Origin: an uncultured Fretibacterium sp.
GTDB lineage: Bacteria; Synergistota; Synergistia; Synergistales; Aminobacteriaceae
Direction: 5' to 3'
Assembly (NCBI GenBank): GCA_937899395.1
Contig: CALBPU010000130.1
Location: 1-6,619, forward strand
Length of the DNA: 6,619 bases
The translations under genes were made by a program, and so were the position numbers. This document shows positions 1 to 6,354 of the stretch, piece by piece. The notes beneath the pieces are model-generated. The model saw nothing but the letters and a program-made list of their open reading frames with translations, ran no database searches and was not told the origin of the DNA. How positions within the stretch are numbered: the stretch's first letter is position 1; every line of letters begins with the position of its first letter.

Positions 1-44
1 GATTCCTTTATTTAACTATAATTATGTCACATAGTTTATCACAT

Positions 45-83
45 AAAATAAAAAACGCCCCTGATTTTTTGTTCAGAGACGTT
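45..83 (-). terminator. Rho-independent terminator after thrB
   Basis: Read on the minus strand, an 11-bp stem (arms 83-73 and 64-54) encloses an 8-base A-rich loop and is followed by a U-rich run interrupted by single A residues. Two stem positions (58/79 and 60/77) pair as G-U only in the minus-strand RNA and would be mismatches in plus-strand RNA, so the direction is clear. The stem begins 10 bases after the thrB stop codon and closes the minus-strand gene string. Confidence 0.85.
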
Positions 84-93
84 ATATAGTTTT

Positions 94-1011
94 TTAATTT
101 ATCACTGTTCCAGATGAAGCACAGTTAAGCACAAAAAAATGTGAAGCTGCTCCTCCGTCGGTGAAAATTTTGCACATTGCTTTCGATAATTCAGCGGCTT
201 TTCCGTGTACTATCGCTATCATTGTAGGCCCTGATCCGCTTATAGCAGTTGCTACACAGTCAGGGTGGTTTGTAATTTCACTTAAAAATTTTTCCCCCGT
301 GCTTCCCGGAAATAATTTTGCTCTGTGAGGCTGGTGTAACCTGTCCTCCATTCCAACCCTCAATAAATCCCAACGTCCCATTGCCCATGCAGCACATAAT
401 ATACTCGCATGACTTACATTAAATACTGCGTCTCTAAACGGAACACTTTCAGGCAAAATTTTTCTAGCGTCTTCAGTATGAACTTGAAAATCAGGTACTG
501 CGGCAATAACATTTAAGTCATTCGGCAATGCAGGCAGCCTTACATATCTGAGGCTTTCTCCGTCCCAACATGAAACAGTCATTCCTCCGATATAACAAGG
601 CACAACATTGTCAGGGTGTCCTTCAATTTTTGTCATAACTCTTAACAATTCGCCTTCCGAAAATTTTTCGCCTGATAATAAATTCGCTAAAACTACTCCA
701 GCTACTACAGCAGTTGATGAACTTCCTAAACCTCGATTTAACGGAACTGCATTACAACTTTCAAACGCAAAACCTTTTATAGGCATATTCCATTCTTTGC
801 AGGCTTTAATATAACTCGTTACGAGCATATTTTTTGCAGCGTCTTTAAGTTCGTCAACACCTTCTCCCCATACTTCACATTTATATTCACCTTCGGGCAA
901 AATTTCTTTTACAGTGAAAATGTTGTAAAGGCTCAAAGCCATTCCCAACGTATCAAAGCCTGAACCTAAATTAGCTGTTGTTGCCGGAACCTTTAATTGA
1001 ATTAACGGCAT
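94..1011 (-). CDS. thrB: Homoserine kinase (GHMP kinase family)
   Basis: Cytoplasmic homoserine kinase, which phosphorylates L-homoserine with ATP to O-phosphohomoserine, the substrate of threonine synthase. At 305 residues it has the normal family length. The GHMP landmarks are present in order: the N-terminal motif PATTANLGSGFDTLG (residues 9-23), the ATP-binding loop RGLGSSST (93-100), EGHPDN (130-135), RLHQPHR (224-230) and the C-terminal glycine motif ISGSGPTM (258-265). The ATG start overlaps the end of thrC by 10 bases. A GAAGG ribosome-binding site lies 7 bases before it, inside thrC, which suggests translational coupling. It is the last gene before a terminator. No homoserine dehydrogenase (hom) gene lies in the window, so the first pathway steps are encoded elsewhere. 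I see no broken or missing motif. Confidence 0.96.
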   Translation of the reverse strand: MPLIQLKVPATTANLGSGFDTLGMALSLYNIFTVKEILPEGEYKCEVWGEGVDELKDAAKNMLVTSYIKACKEWNMPIKGFAFESCNAVPLNRGLGSSSTAVVAGVVLANLLSGEKFSEGELLRVMTKIEGHPDNVVPCYIGGMTVSCWDGESLRYVRLPALPNDLNVIAAVPDFQVHTEDARKILPESVPFRDAVFNVSHASILCAAWAMGRWDLLRVGMEDRLHQPHRAKLFPGSTGEKFLSEITNHPDCVATAISGSGPTMIAIVHGKAAELSKAMCKIFTDGGAASHFFVLNCASSGTVIN

Positions 1012-2045
1012 TCTAAAACCTTCATTAAATCTTCGAGAGTGTCGTTAATTTCAACGGGCTTTCCGACTTGAGACATGGCCGTGTCAGGGTCTTTTAATCC
1101 GTTGCCAGTCAATATCATAGTAACCGTAATTCCTTCAGGAAGTTTTCCTAAACCTTTTAATTTAATCAAGCCTGCTAAAGGTGCACATGATGCCGGCTCT
1201 GCAAATACTCCTCCTTCTGAAGCTAAAATTCTTTGAGCATTAAGAATTTCATCATCAGTTACGGAATTAAATTCACCTTGAGATTCATTAACTGCTGCTC
1301 TTGCTAAGTGAGCACTAACGGGATTGCCTATTCTAATTGCCGTTGCTATTGTCTCAGGATTGGGACAAGGTTTATTTGTTACGAGTGGAGCAGCTCCTTC
1401 AGCCTGAAATCCCATCATTCGAGGAAGCATTTTAATTTTTCCGAGTTTGAAATATTCGTTGTAACCTGCCCAATATGCGCTAATATTTCCTGCATTGCCT
1501 ACGGGTATTGCATGCCAATCGGGAGCCTTCCCTAAAATATCGCAAATTTCCCATGCTCCTGAACGTTGACCTATAAGCCTGTAAGGATTAACAGAATTTA
1601 CCATTGCGCAGCCTGTTTTTTCTGCTCCTTCTCTTGCAAGTTCCAAAGCTCTGTCAAAATTTCCCTTTACCGCTATAACTTTCGCTCCGTACATTAAAGC
1701 CTGTGCCAATTTTCCCAACGCAACTTTTCCGGCAGGCAACAAAACGAAACACGGTATACCTTGTGAAGCAGCATAAGCCGCAGCACTTGCTGAAGTGTTA
1801 CCTGTTGAAGCACAAATTATCGCACGCTTACCTTCTTCAAGAGCCTTAGCCACCGCTAAAACCATTCCTCTGTCTTTGAACGAACCTGAAGGATTACAGC
1901 CTTCAAATTTTCCGTATAATTTTATTCCGAGCCTTTCACTTACTCTCGGTAAATAAATTAACGGCGTTGAACCTTCTTCAAGATTTACATCAGGTGTTGC
2001 GTTTGTAATAGGTAAAAGTTCTTTGTAATGTTTTAATACTCCCAT
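1002..2045 (-). CDS. thrC: Threonine synthase (PLP-dependent)
   Basis: Converts O-phosphohomoserine plus water to L-threonine and phosphate, using pyridoxal phosphate, in the cytoplasm. The protein has 347 residues, matching the short bacterial (Bacillus-like) threonine synthases rather than the longer E. coli/yeast form. Visible fold-type II PLP motifs are NPSGSFKDRG (51-60) with K57 as the likely Schiff-base lysine, ASTGNTSAS (79-87), the phosphate-binding loop PVGNAGNI (181-188) and TGNG (313-316) near the C-terminus. Residues 25-29 (GSTPL) form the usual N-terminal substrate segment. The ATG at 2045 is preceded by AAGGAG (2060-2055), 9 bases away. That site overlaps the toxin stop region, and only 5 bases separate the toxin stop from this ATG. 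The end overlaps thrB by 10 bases. I found no convincing promoter directly upstream, so transcription probably comes from further up the string. Confidence 0.96.
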   Translation of the reverse strand: MGVLKHYKELLPITNATPDVNLEEGSTPLIYLPRVSERLGIKLYGKFEGCNPSGSFKDRGMVLAVAKALEEGKRAIICASTGNTSASAAAYAASQGIPCFVLLPAGKVALGKLAQALMYGAKVIAVKGNFDRALELAREGAEKTGCAMVNSVNPYRLIGQRSGAWEICDILGKAPDWHAIPVGNAGNISAYWAGYNEYFKLGKIKMLPRMMGFQAEGAAPLVTNKPCPNPETIATAIRIGNPVSAHLARAAVNESQGEFNSVTDDEILNAQRILASEGGVFAEPASCAPLAGLIKLKGLGKLPEGITVTMILTGNGLKDPDTAMSQVGKPVEINDTLEDLMKVLECR

Positions 2046-2050
2046 GATTT

Positions 2051-2329
2051 TTAACTCCTTTTTTTCTTCCTGTAAACTTCTCTACGATGTGCAATTCTAA
2101 CAACGAGAACAATAACTTCCTTATCCTCAATATGACAAAGTACACGATAATCTCCGATACGGTAGCACCAGAAATCACCTAGCGGCCCTGTTAATGCCTT
2201 TCCTTTTTGTCGAGGATTATCCAATATCTCAATATTTTCCAGTGCATTCCGTATACGGATAGCTGTACGCTTTTCAAGACGACTTAAATCATCTTCAGCC
2301 TTCGGTGTCAATGTTATCGTCCAGCCCAA
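2051..2329 (-). CDS. RelE/ParE-family type II toxin
   Basis: Small basic protein of 92 residues that looks like the toxin of a type II toxin-antitoxin pair; RelE relatives cleave mRNA at the ribosome. It shows the family pattern of an N-terminal strand, a charged helix (AEDDLSRLEKR, 11-21), a second helix (24-36), a loop with LTGPLGDFWCYRIGDYRV (46-63) and the end segment HRREVYR (81-87). R62, R82 and Y86 fall where I expect the catalytic Arg, Arg and Tyr of E. coli RelE (alignment from memory), so it is probably active. The start codon is TTG at 2329; no ATG occurs in the frame and a stop lies four codons upstream. GAGG (2345-2342) sits 12 bases before it. The gene overlaps the antitoxin end by 35 bases. 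A ParE-like gyrase poison is the alternative reading. Confidence 0.88.
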   Translation of the reverse strand: MGWTITLTPKAEDDLSRLEKRTAIRIRNALENIEILDNPRQKGKALTGPLGDFWCYRIGDYRVLCHIEDKEVIVLVVRIAHRREVYRKKKRS

Positions 2330-2537
2330 GATGCTTACTTACCTCTTTAAGTGTTAATGAATTTTGCCCTGAATTTTTATATTCAGTCCATGCGTCTAAA
2401 GCCATGTAATAATTTTCAAGGTCTTCAACATGTTGTTCAACAGCTTGACGAACATAAAAATTTTTTGAGCGTCCCGTTCGCTTAGAAATACCGCTGAGTC
2501 TTTTTTCAAGCTCGTTACCGAGATTAACTGTAAGCAT
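2295..2537 (-). CDS. Ribbon-helix-helix antitoxin (RelB/DUF6290-like)
   Basis: Antitoxin of 80 residues partnering the downstream RelE/ParE-type toxin. Residues 1-39 look like a ribbon-helix-helix DNA-binding domain: a short strand (LTVNL, 2-6), a first helix (8-20), a turn at TGRS (21-24) and a second helix (25-39). The acidic C-terminal part (40-80) would wrap the toxin. Such proteins neutralise the toxin and repress their own promoter, but I see no clear palindromic operator or promoter just upstream. The ATG at 2537 follows the nitroreductase stop by 12 bases, and its GAGG ribosome-binding site overlaps that stop codon. The start is supported by the usual length and by the strand beginning right after the Met. 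The family assignment rests on pattern and neighbour, not on a database match. Confidence 0.85.
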   Translation of the reverse strand: MLTVNLGNELEKRLSGISKRTGRSKNFYVRQAVEQHVEDLENYYMALDAWTEYKNSGQNSLTLKEVSKHLGLDDNIDTEG

Positions 2538-2549
2538 TAAATTTTTGCC

Positions 2550-3074
2550 TCAGACGTAATAAACTCTTCCGCTTTTTCTCGGAGCTGCTTCAGGTGCTTC
2601 ACCGTCAATATATCCGATTGCACAATGCCCAACTCCTACATATTCGCCCTCAATCCCTAAATCCTTCAAGAGCTTTTTGTAAAAGTCCGTTTCAAATTCT
2701 TCTCTTGCTCTGTGAATCCAAATGCTTCCCAATCCTAATGAATGAGCCGCCAACATCATGTTGCCTATAACAAGGCTTCCGTCATAAACATGATTAGGCC
2801 AATCTTTTTCATCGAGTACAATCAAAATTACGGGAGCACCGTAAAACGGATCAAATTTTTCGTCCCAGCCTCCGATTTTGCAGTTGTCCTTTGAAATTTT
2901 GTCCCGAAGTTCTTTGTTTGTTACAGCAATAATTATTGATTCCTGATGAGCCTTTCCGTTTGCCGCATAAAGTCCGGCTTCAATGATTGCGTCAATGTCT
3001 TTCTTATCTGGAATTTCTGCTTTGAATTTCCTGATGCTTCTTCTTTCTTTCATAGCCTTAATAATTTCGTTCAT
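2550..3074 (-). CDS. Nitroreductase-family flavoprotein
   Basis: A 174-residue member of the FMN-dependent nitroreductase family, which reduces nitro compounds, quinones or unknown substrates with NAD(P)H. The N-terminal helix ends in the FMN-phosphate motif RRSIRKF (11-17). AANGKAHQ (37-44) corresponds to the second FMN contact region, APVILIV (80-86) is a core strand, and LGLGSIWIHRAREEF (113-127) plus VGVGHCAIGY (146-155) form the C-terminal flavin region. The frame is open 28 codons further upstream, but I chose the ATG at 3074 because GGAGG stands 10 bases before it and the family motif then falls at its usual distance from the start. The physiological substrate cannot be told from sequence. 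It is the first gene of the minus-strand string and is divergent from tctC. Confidence 0.9.
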   Translation of the reverse strand: MNEIIKAMKERRSIRKFKAEIPDKKDIDAIIEAGLYAANGKAHQESIIIAVTNKELRDKISKDNCKIGGWDEKFDPFYGAPVILIVLDEKDWPNHVYDGSLVIGNMMLAAHSLGLGSIWIHRAREEFETDFYKKLLKDLGIEGEYVGVGHCAIGYIDGEAPEAAPRKSGRVYYV

Positions 3075-3084
3075 GAAAATTTTT

Positions 3085-3089
3085 CCTCC
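3085..3089 (-). promoter_or_regulatory. Ribosome-binding site that sets the nitroreductase start
   Basis: GGAGG on the minus strand, 10 bases before the ATG at 3074. It lies inside the upstream in-frame extension, which argues that the extension is untranslated. Confidence 0.75.
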
Positions 3090-3098
3090 ATAAAAAAA

Positions 3099-3128
3099 TT
3101 TATAGAATATTTTAACGTTGTTTTTGAA
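3099..3128 (-). promoter_or_regulatory. Weak candidate promoter for the nitroreductase-TA-thrCB string
   Basis: On the minus strand, TTCAAA (3128-3123) as -35 and TATAAA (3104-3099) as -10 are separated by 18 bases. The start point would be near 3092, leaving a very short leader before the GGAGG site. The region is so AT-rich that hexamers of this quality arise by chance. It is the best candidate I could find for this strand. Confidence 0.3.
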
Positions 3129-3146
3129 TTTTTTGCAGTCTATAAT
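3118..3146 (+). promoter_or_regulatory. Candidate sigma-70 type promoter for tctCBA
   Basis: TTGTTT (3118-3123) and a perfect TATAAT (3141-3146) are separated by exactly 17 bases. The predicted transcript would begin near 3153 and carry a leader of about 37 bases containing GAGGTGA. The -35 box abuts the weak -35 candidate of the opposite strand, so the two directions may compete. Confidence 0.55.
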
Positions 3147-3189
3147 TACACAAGTCAATTTTTTATTTTGAATTATGAGGTGATTTTTT

Positions 3190-4134
3190 ATGAAAAAATT
3201 TATTTTTTCAGCGCTCGTTATCGTTTTATGTCTGTTGTCTGTCTCAGCTTATGCTTGGGCACCGAAGAAAAATATTAATGTCATCGTTGCCTACAAAGCA
3301 GGAAGCGGCACTGACAACACAGCAAGAGTTCTCTCAAAATTTGCCACTGACAAAATCGGCAAAACTCTTGTAATCAATAACCTCGAAGGCGGTTCAGGCT
3401 CAATCGGCTGGACAGCTTTGTCTCACGCAAGACCCGACGGTTATACAATCGGCTTTGTAAATCTTCCGACGCTTTGCTCAAACATCGTCGAAGAACTTGG
3501 AGATTATAAGATTGATGATTTTATTCCTATCTGCAATCACGTCAACGAAACTTCAATCGTATTAGTTGGAAAGGACAGCCCTTTTAACACCCTCGATGAG
3601 CTTGTTAAATTCGCAAAAGAAAATCCTTCAAAACTTAAAGCCTCAACTAACGGAATGAAAGCTTCAAATCATATCGGTTCAGAACTTCTTGCAAAATCAG
3701 CAGGCTTTACCTATATGGCAATACCTTATGGCGGAACTGCGGATCAGTTGCTTGCATTACGTCAGGGCGAAGTTGATTTTTCAGTCGCTAAAGAAGCGGA
3801 CATTGCTGCAATGATGACTGAAGTTAAAATTTTGGGAGTATTCTCTGAAAAACGTATGCCTTCATTACCTGATGTCCCGACACTCGGTGAACTTGGTTAT
3901 TATGACAAATGGTACGGAAGCGCAAGAGCTATTGTTGCACCCAAAGGAACTTCGGCAGACGCGATTAAATTCTATGAAGAAGCTTTCAAGGCCGCAATGG
4001 AAGACCCTGAATATATAGCTGCTGCTGAAAAAGCAGGTGTTACTACAGTATTTATGAATGCTGAAGAAACAGGAAAGTTAATTAATCAGCAATATGAATT
4101 TTGCGTCAATGAAGTCTCAAAACTTTGGGAGTAA
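3190..4134 (+). CDS. tctC: Tripartite tricarboxylate transporter substrate-binding protein (Bug/TctC family)
   Basis: Periplasmic receptor that captures a carboxylate and hands it to the TctAB membrane complex. The protein has 314 residues, normal for the family. A signal peptide is clear: basic MKK, a hydrophobic core (5-18) and a probable cleavage after VSAYA (residue 22). The mature protein shows the family segments VIVAYKAGSGTDNTAR (31-46), NLEGGSGSIGW (64-74), ARPDGYTIGF (80-89), PYGGTADQLLALRQGEVDF (179-197) and the closing MPSLPDVPTLGELGY (223-237). The first ligand loop reads AYKAGSGTD where many relatives have an FPAGG(S/T)D-like sequence, so ligand choice may differ. Citrate, other dicarboxylates, aromatic acids or amino-acid-like acids are all possible. 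GAGGTGA lies 6 bases before the ATG. It is the first gene of the operon. Confidence 0.95.
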   Translation: MKKFIFSALVIVLCLLSVSAYAWAPKKNINVIVAYKAGSGTDNTARVLSKFATDKIGKTLVINNLEGGSGSIGWTALSHARPDGYTIGFVNLPTLCSNIVEELGDYKIDDFIPICNHVNETSIVLVGKDSPFNTLDELVKFAKENPSKLKASTNGMKASNHIGSELLAKSAGFTYMAIPYGGTADQLLALRQGEVDFSVAKEADIAAMMTEVKILGVFSEKRMPSLPDVPTLGELGYYDKWYGSARAIVAPKGTSADAIKFYEEAFKAAMEDPEYIAAAEKAGVTTVFMNAEETGKLINQQYEFCVNEVSKLWE

Positions 4135-4143
4135 AAATCAATC

Positions 4144-4647
4144 ATGAAAATGAAAAAAACTGATATAGGCGTGTGCTTGGCGATGTATGCTGTATGCGCC
4201 TTCTTCCTCAGCATGACGCTGAAACTTCCCGAAGCTGCGCAAATTTATCCTCTTTGTATAATTGCGTTATTAGCCGGTTTAACAACTCTGCATATTATCA
4301 ACATGATAATTTCAGCATTTCGTTTCGGAGTTGAAAGCGGACTTGAAGATTTCAAAAATTTCATTCCGTCGCAATTCTTCACGCTGTTCATAATGATAGT
4401 ATTGTATCTTGTTGCGATGCCTCACGTGGGATTTTATATTTCAAGCGTCGTATTCATGGCCGTGAGTTTATTATTTTTGCGTGTAAAAATTTGGCAGATT
4501 ATTCTTGCTGAAATCGCTATTATAGCTCTGGTTTATTGCGCTTTTACGTTGTTCCTTGAGGTCAACCTGCCGACTGGAAACAGTTTACCTCTGCCGTTTC
4601 TTGAATTTATCGATGAAAATATTCCTTGGCTGAGTCAATTCATGTAG
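4144..4647 (+). CDS. tctB: Tripartite tricarboxylate transporter small membrane subunit
   Basis: Small integral membrane subunit (167 residues, usual for TctB) that assembles with TctA in the cytoplasmic membrane. Subunits of this type diverge strongly, so the call rests on size, topology and position. Hydrophobic segments lie near residues 8-26, 33-59, 76-92, 96-112 and 116-138, with a polar loop (60-75) after the second. The last segment ends in EVNLPTG (139-145), which resembles the proline-glycine ending common in the family. The start is the ATG at 4144. GGAG (4128-4131) lies 12 bases upstream and overlaps the end of tctC; a second ATG two codons on is further from that site. It is 9 bases from tctC and 15 from tctA, so co-expression is very likely. 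Confidence 0.9.
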   Translation: MKMKKTDIGVCLAMYAVCAFFLSMTLKLPEAAQIYPLCIIALLAGLTTLHIINMIISAFRFGVESGLEDFKNFIPSQFFTLFIMIVLYLVAMPHVGFYISSVVFMAVSLLFLRVKIWQIILAEIAIIALVYCAFTLFLEVNLPTGNSLPLPFLEFIDENIPWLSQFM

Positions 4648-4662
4648 AAAGGATAGCTGAAA

Positions 4663-6162
4663 ATGTTAGAGACTTTATCATTAATGGGCAACGGTTTTGT
4701 TCATGCTCTTTATCCTGTAAACATTCTTGCAATGGCTGTAGGAGTTACAATCGGAATAGTTATAGGTTGTTTACCCGGACTTTCAGCAGCTATGGGAGTT
4801 GCTTTACTTCTTCCGATGACATTCTCAATGGACGCTTCAACAGGAATGATTATGTTAGGGGCAATTTATTGCGGAGCTATATTCGGAGGCTCAATAGCGG
4901 CGATTTTGATTCACACTCCTGGAACTCCTGCGAGTGCTGCTACAGCTATCGAAGGTTATCAGATGACATTAAAAGGACAGGCCGGAAAAGCATTAGGCAC
5001 GGCTTGTATAGCGTCATTCTTCGGAGGATTGCTTTCATGTATATCGTTATATTTCTTTGCACCGATTTTGGGACAGCTTGCAATGAAATTCGGTTCGCCT
5101 GAATATTTTTGGCTTTCAATTTTCGGTTTAACAATTATTGCGGGTGTTTCATCAAAATCAATGGTTAAAGGATTAATGAGCGGTGCATTAGGTCTTTTGC
5201 TTTCGACAATAGGAATGGATCCTATGCAGGGTGTGAAGCGTTTCATGTTCGGTCAATCGTCCTTATATGAAGGAATTAACGTTACATGCGCTTTAATCGG
5301 ATTGTTCTCAATGAGTCAGGCATTAATTTTGGCAGAAGCGAAAATTAAACAGCGTGCAAGAGCAACCCAATTTAACGACAGAATGTTATTAACGAAATCC
5401 GAACTCAAAGAAATTGCACCGACAATCGGACGTTCATGGATAATCGGAAACTTAGTTGGAATTTTGCCCGGAGCAGGAGCTTCAATAGCTTGTTTCATGG
5501 GCTATAATACAGCTCGCCAATTCTCGAAACATAAAGAATTATTCGGACACGGAAGCTACGAAGGAGTTGCAGGAAGCGAGGCTGCTAACAACGCAGTAAC
5601 GGGAGGCTCATTAATTCCTATGCTCACTCTTGGAATACCCGGTGAAAGTGTTACAGCAGTTTTAATGGGAGGATTAATAATTCAAGGATTAACGCCTGGG
5701 CCGAATCTTTTTGTTGGCGAGACAGCAAAAATGACGTACACATTTTTTGCAGGATTTGTGCTGATTCAGTTCTTCATGCTTGGAATAGGACTTTTAGGGT
5801 GCAGAGGTTTTGCACATATTGCGAGATTATCTGATGCGATATTGATTCCTTCAGTGACGATATTATGTGTTGTAGGTTCATTTGCTATTCATCAAAATTT
5901 TGTTGATGTTGTGATAATGCTTATCTTCGGAATTATAGGGTGGCTTGCAAGAAAATTTGGGCTGAACAATGCAGCAATAGTTCTTGCGCTGATACTTGGC
6001 CCTATTGGAGAAAAGGGACTCAGGAGATCGTTATTGCTTTCAGGAGGAGACCCGCGGATATTATTTTCGACTCCTGTCTGCTGGGTCTTGATTGTGTTAT
6101 GCGTTCTTGGAGTACTTTCACCTGTTCTAATGGACAGGATGACAGCAAAAACTGAAGAATGA
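4663..6162 (+). CDS. tctA: Tripartite tricarboxylate transporter large membrane subunit
   Basis: The transport channel of the tripartite tricarboxylate transporter; it moves the carboxylate delivered by TctC, driven by an ion gradient. At 499 residues with about a dozen hydrophobic segments it is full length. Family hallmarks are CLPGLSAAMGVALLLP (36-51), YCGAIFGGSIAAILIHTPG (69-87) followed by TPASAATAIEGYQMTLKG (88-105), GILPGAGASIACFMGYNTAR (266-285), and EGVAGSEAANNAVTGG (300-315) followed by the GIPGESVTAVLMGG segment (324-337). The paired LPG and TPG/IPG motifs in the two halves reflect the internal repeat known for this family. The ATG is preceded by AAAGGA with 9 bases of spacing. It is the last gene of tctCBA, with a hairpin just after the stop. 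No key segment is missing. Confidence 0.97.
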   Translation: MLETLSLMGNGFVHALYPVNILAMAVGVTIGIVIGCLPGLSAAMGVALLLPMTFSMDASTGMIMLGAIYCGAIFGGSIAAILIHTPGTPASAATAIEGYQMTLKGQAGKALGTACIASFFGGLLSCISLYFFAPILGQLAMKFGSPEYFWLSIFGLTIIAGVSSKSMVKGLMSGALGLLLSTIGMDPMQGVKRFMFGQSSLYEGINVTCALIGLFSMSQALILAEAKIKQRARATQFNDRMLLTKSELKEIAPTIGRSWIIGNLVGILPGAGASIACFMGYNTARQFSKHKELFGHGSYEGVAGSEAANNAVTGGSLIPMLTLGIPGESVTAVLMGGLIIQGLTPGPNLFVGETAKMTYTFFAGFVLIQFFMLGIGLLGCRGFAHIARLSDAILIPSVTILCVVGSFAIHQNFVDVVIMLIFGIIGWLARKFGLNNAAIVLALILGPIGEKGLRRSLLLSGGDPRILFSTPVCWVLIVLCVLGVLSPVLMDRMTAKTEE

Positions 6163-6165
6163 TTT

Positions 6166-6196
6166 ACAAGCCCTCCTGTAAATCTGGAGGGTTTGT
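6166..6196 (+). terminator. Hairpin after tctA, probable weak terminator
   Basis: An 11-bp stem (6166-6176 with 6186-6196, one G-U pair) with a 9-base loop starts 3 bases after the tctA stop. Its core is CCCTCC pairing with GGAGGG. The downstream tract has only scattered T residues, so termination may be incomplete or the hairpin may instead protect the mRNA end. Confidence 0.6.
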
Positions 6197-6231
6197 TGCT
6201 TGTCATTAGCATAGGGTTATATGTCCGTCTG

Positions 6232-6240
6232 TGATACAAT
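6232..6240 (+). promoter_or_regulatory. Candidate extended -10 promoter for the MenD-like gene
   Basis: TGATACAAT is an extended -10 element (TG, one base, then TACAAT with one mismatch to TATAAT). No good -35 hexamer stands 15-18 bases upstream, which extended -10 promoters tolerate. Transcription would begin near 6247, giving a leader of about 108 bases that contains the first copy of the 52-base repeat. Confidence 0.35.
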
Positions 6241-6273
6241 TATAGAAATCCAGAACGGCAAATGCATTTACCT

Positions 6274-6325
6274 TCCTCAAGGCTCACGGAATAAAAAAGG
6301 TCATAGCATCACCAGGCACCACAAA
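6274..6325 (+). repeat. Direct repeat copy 1, displaced fragment of the MenD-like gene
   Basis: These 52 bases match 6404-6455 at 51 positions, with a spacing of exactly 130 bases. The only difference (6281 versus 6411) is AAG versus AAA in the gene's reading frame, a silent lysine change. In that frame this copy would encode FLKAHGIKKVIASPGTT, but stops at 6243 and 6336 enclose it and no start codon or ribosome-binding site serves it. The flanking bases on both sides are unlike those around copy 2. It is therefore a fragment and not a tandem duplication of the gene start. An assembly error remains possible. Confidence 0.9.
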
Positions 6326-6354
6326 ATATAAACAATGAAAGGATAAAGATATTA

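Noticed and set aside
1..44. Inverted repeat TATG/CATA near the left edge as an operator
   Set aside because: The arms are only four bases in an AT-rich stretch, with no gene start nearby to give it a role.
608..814. 68-codon plus-strand open frame inside thrB
   Set aside because: It is antisense to the most conserved part of homoserine kinase (the ATP loop and EGHPDN), with no ribosome-binding site or family resemblance.
1990..2178. 62-codon minus-strand open frame spanning the toxin and thrC junction
   Set aside because: It overlaps both real genes out of phase and shows no domain pattern.
2550..2640. A dedicated toxin-antitoxin promoter using TTGACG within the nitroreductase end
   Set aside because: The minus-strand TTGACG is a fair -35, but the hexamer 17 bases on (GCTCCG) is nothing like a -10 and no neighbouring spacing is better.
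3075..3158. In-frame N-terminal extension of the nitroreductase by 28 codons
   Set aside because: The GGAGG site lies inside the extension directly before the internal ATG at 3074, and the flavin motif RRSIRKF sits at the normal distance from that ATG.
3190..3255. Lipoprotein signal in TctC because of Cys14
   Set aside because: The residues before Cys14 are I-V-L. A lipobox needs a small residue just before the cysteine, and a better type I cleavage site (AYA) follows at residue 22.
4626..5102. 158-codon plus-strand open frame overlapping the start of tctA
   Set aside because: It is an out-of-phase shadow of tctA. Its protein is rich in Ser, Arg and Cys with no fold-like pattern, while the tctA frame matches its family throughout.
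5892..6239. 115-codon open frame on the minus strand across the tctA end and the intergenic hairpin
   Set aside because: It starts with TTG and is antisense to well-conserved TctA codons. The protein shows no recognisable family, and the tctA reading explains the open frame.
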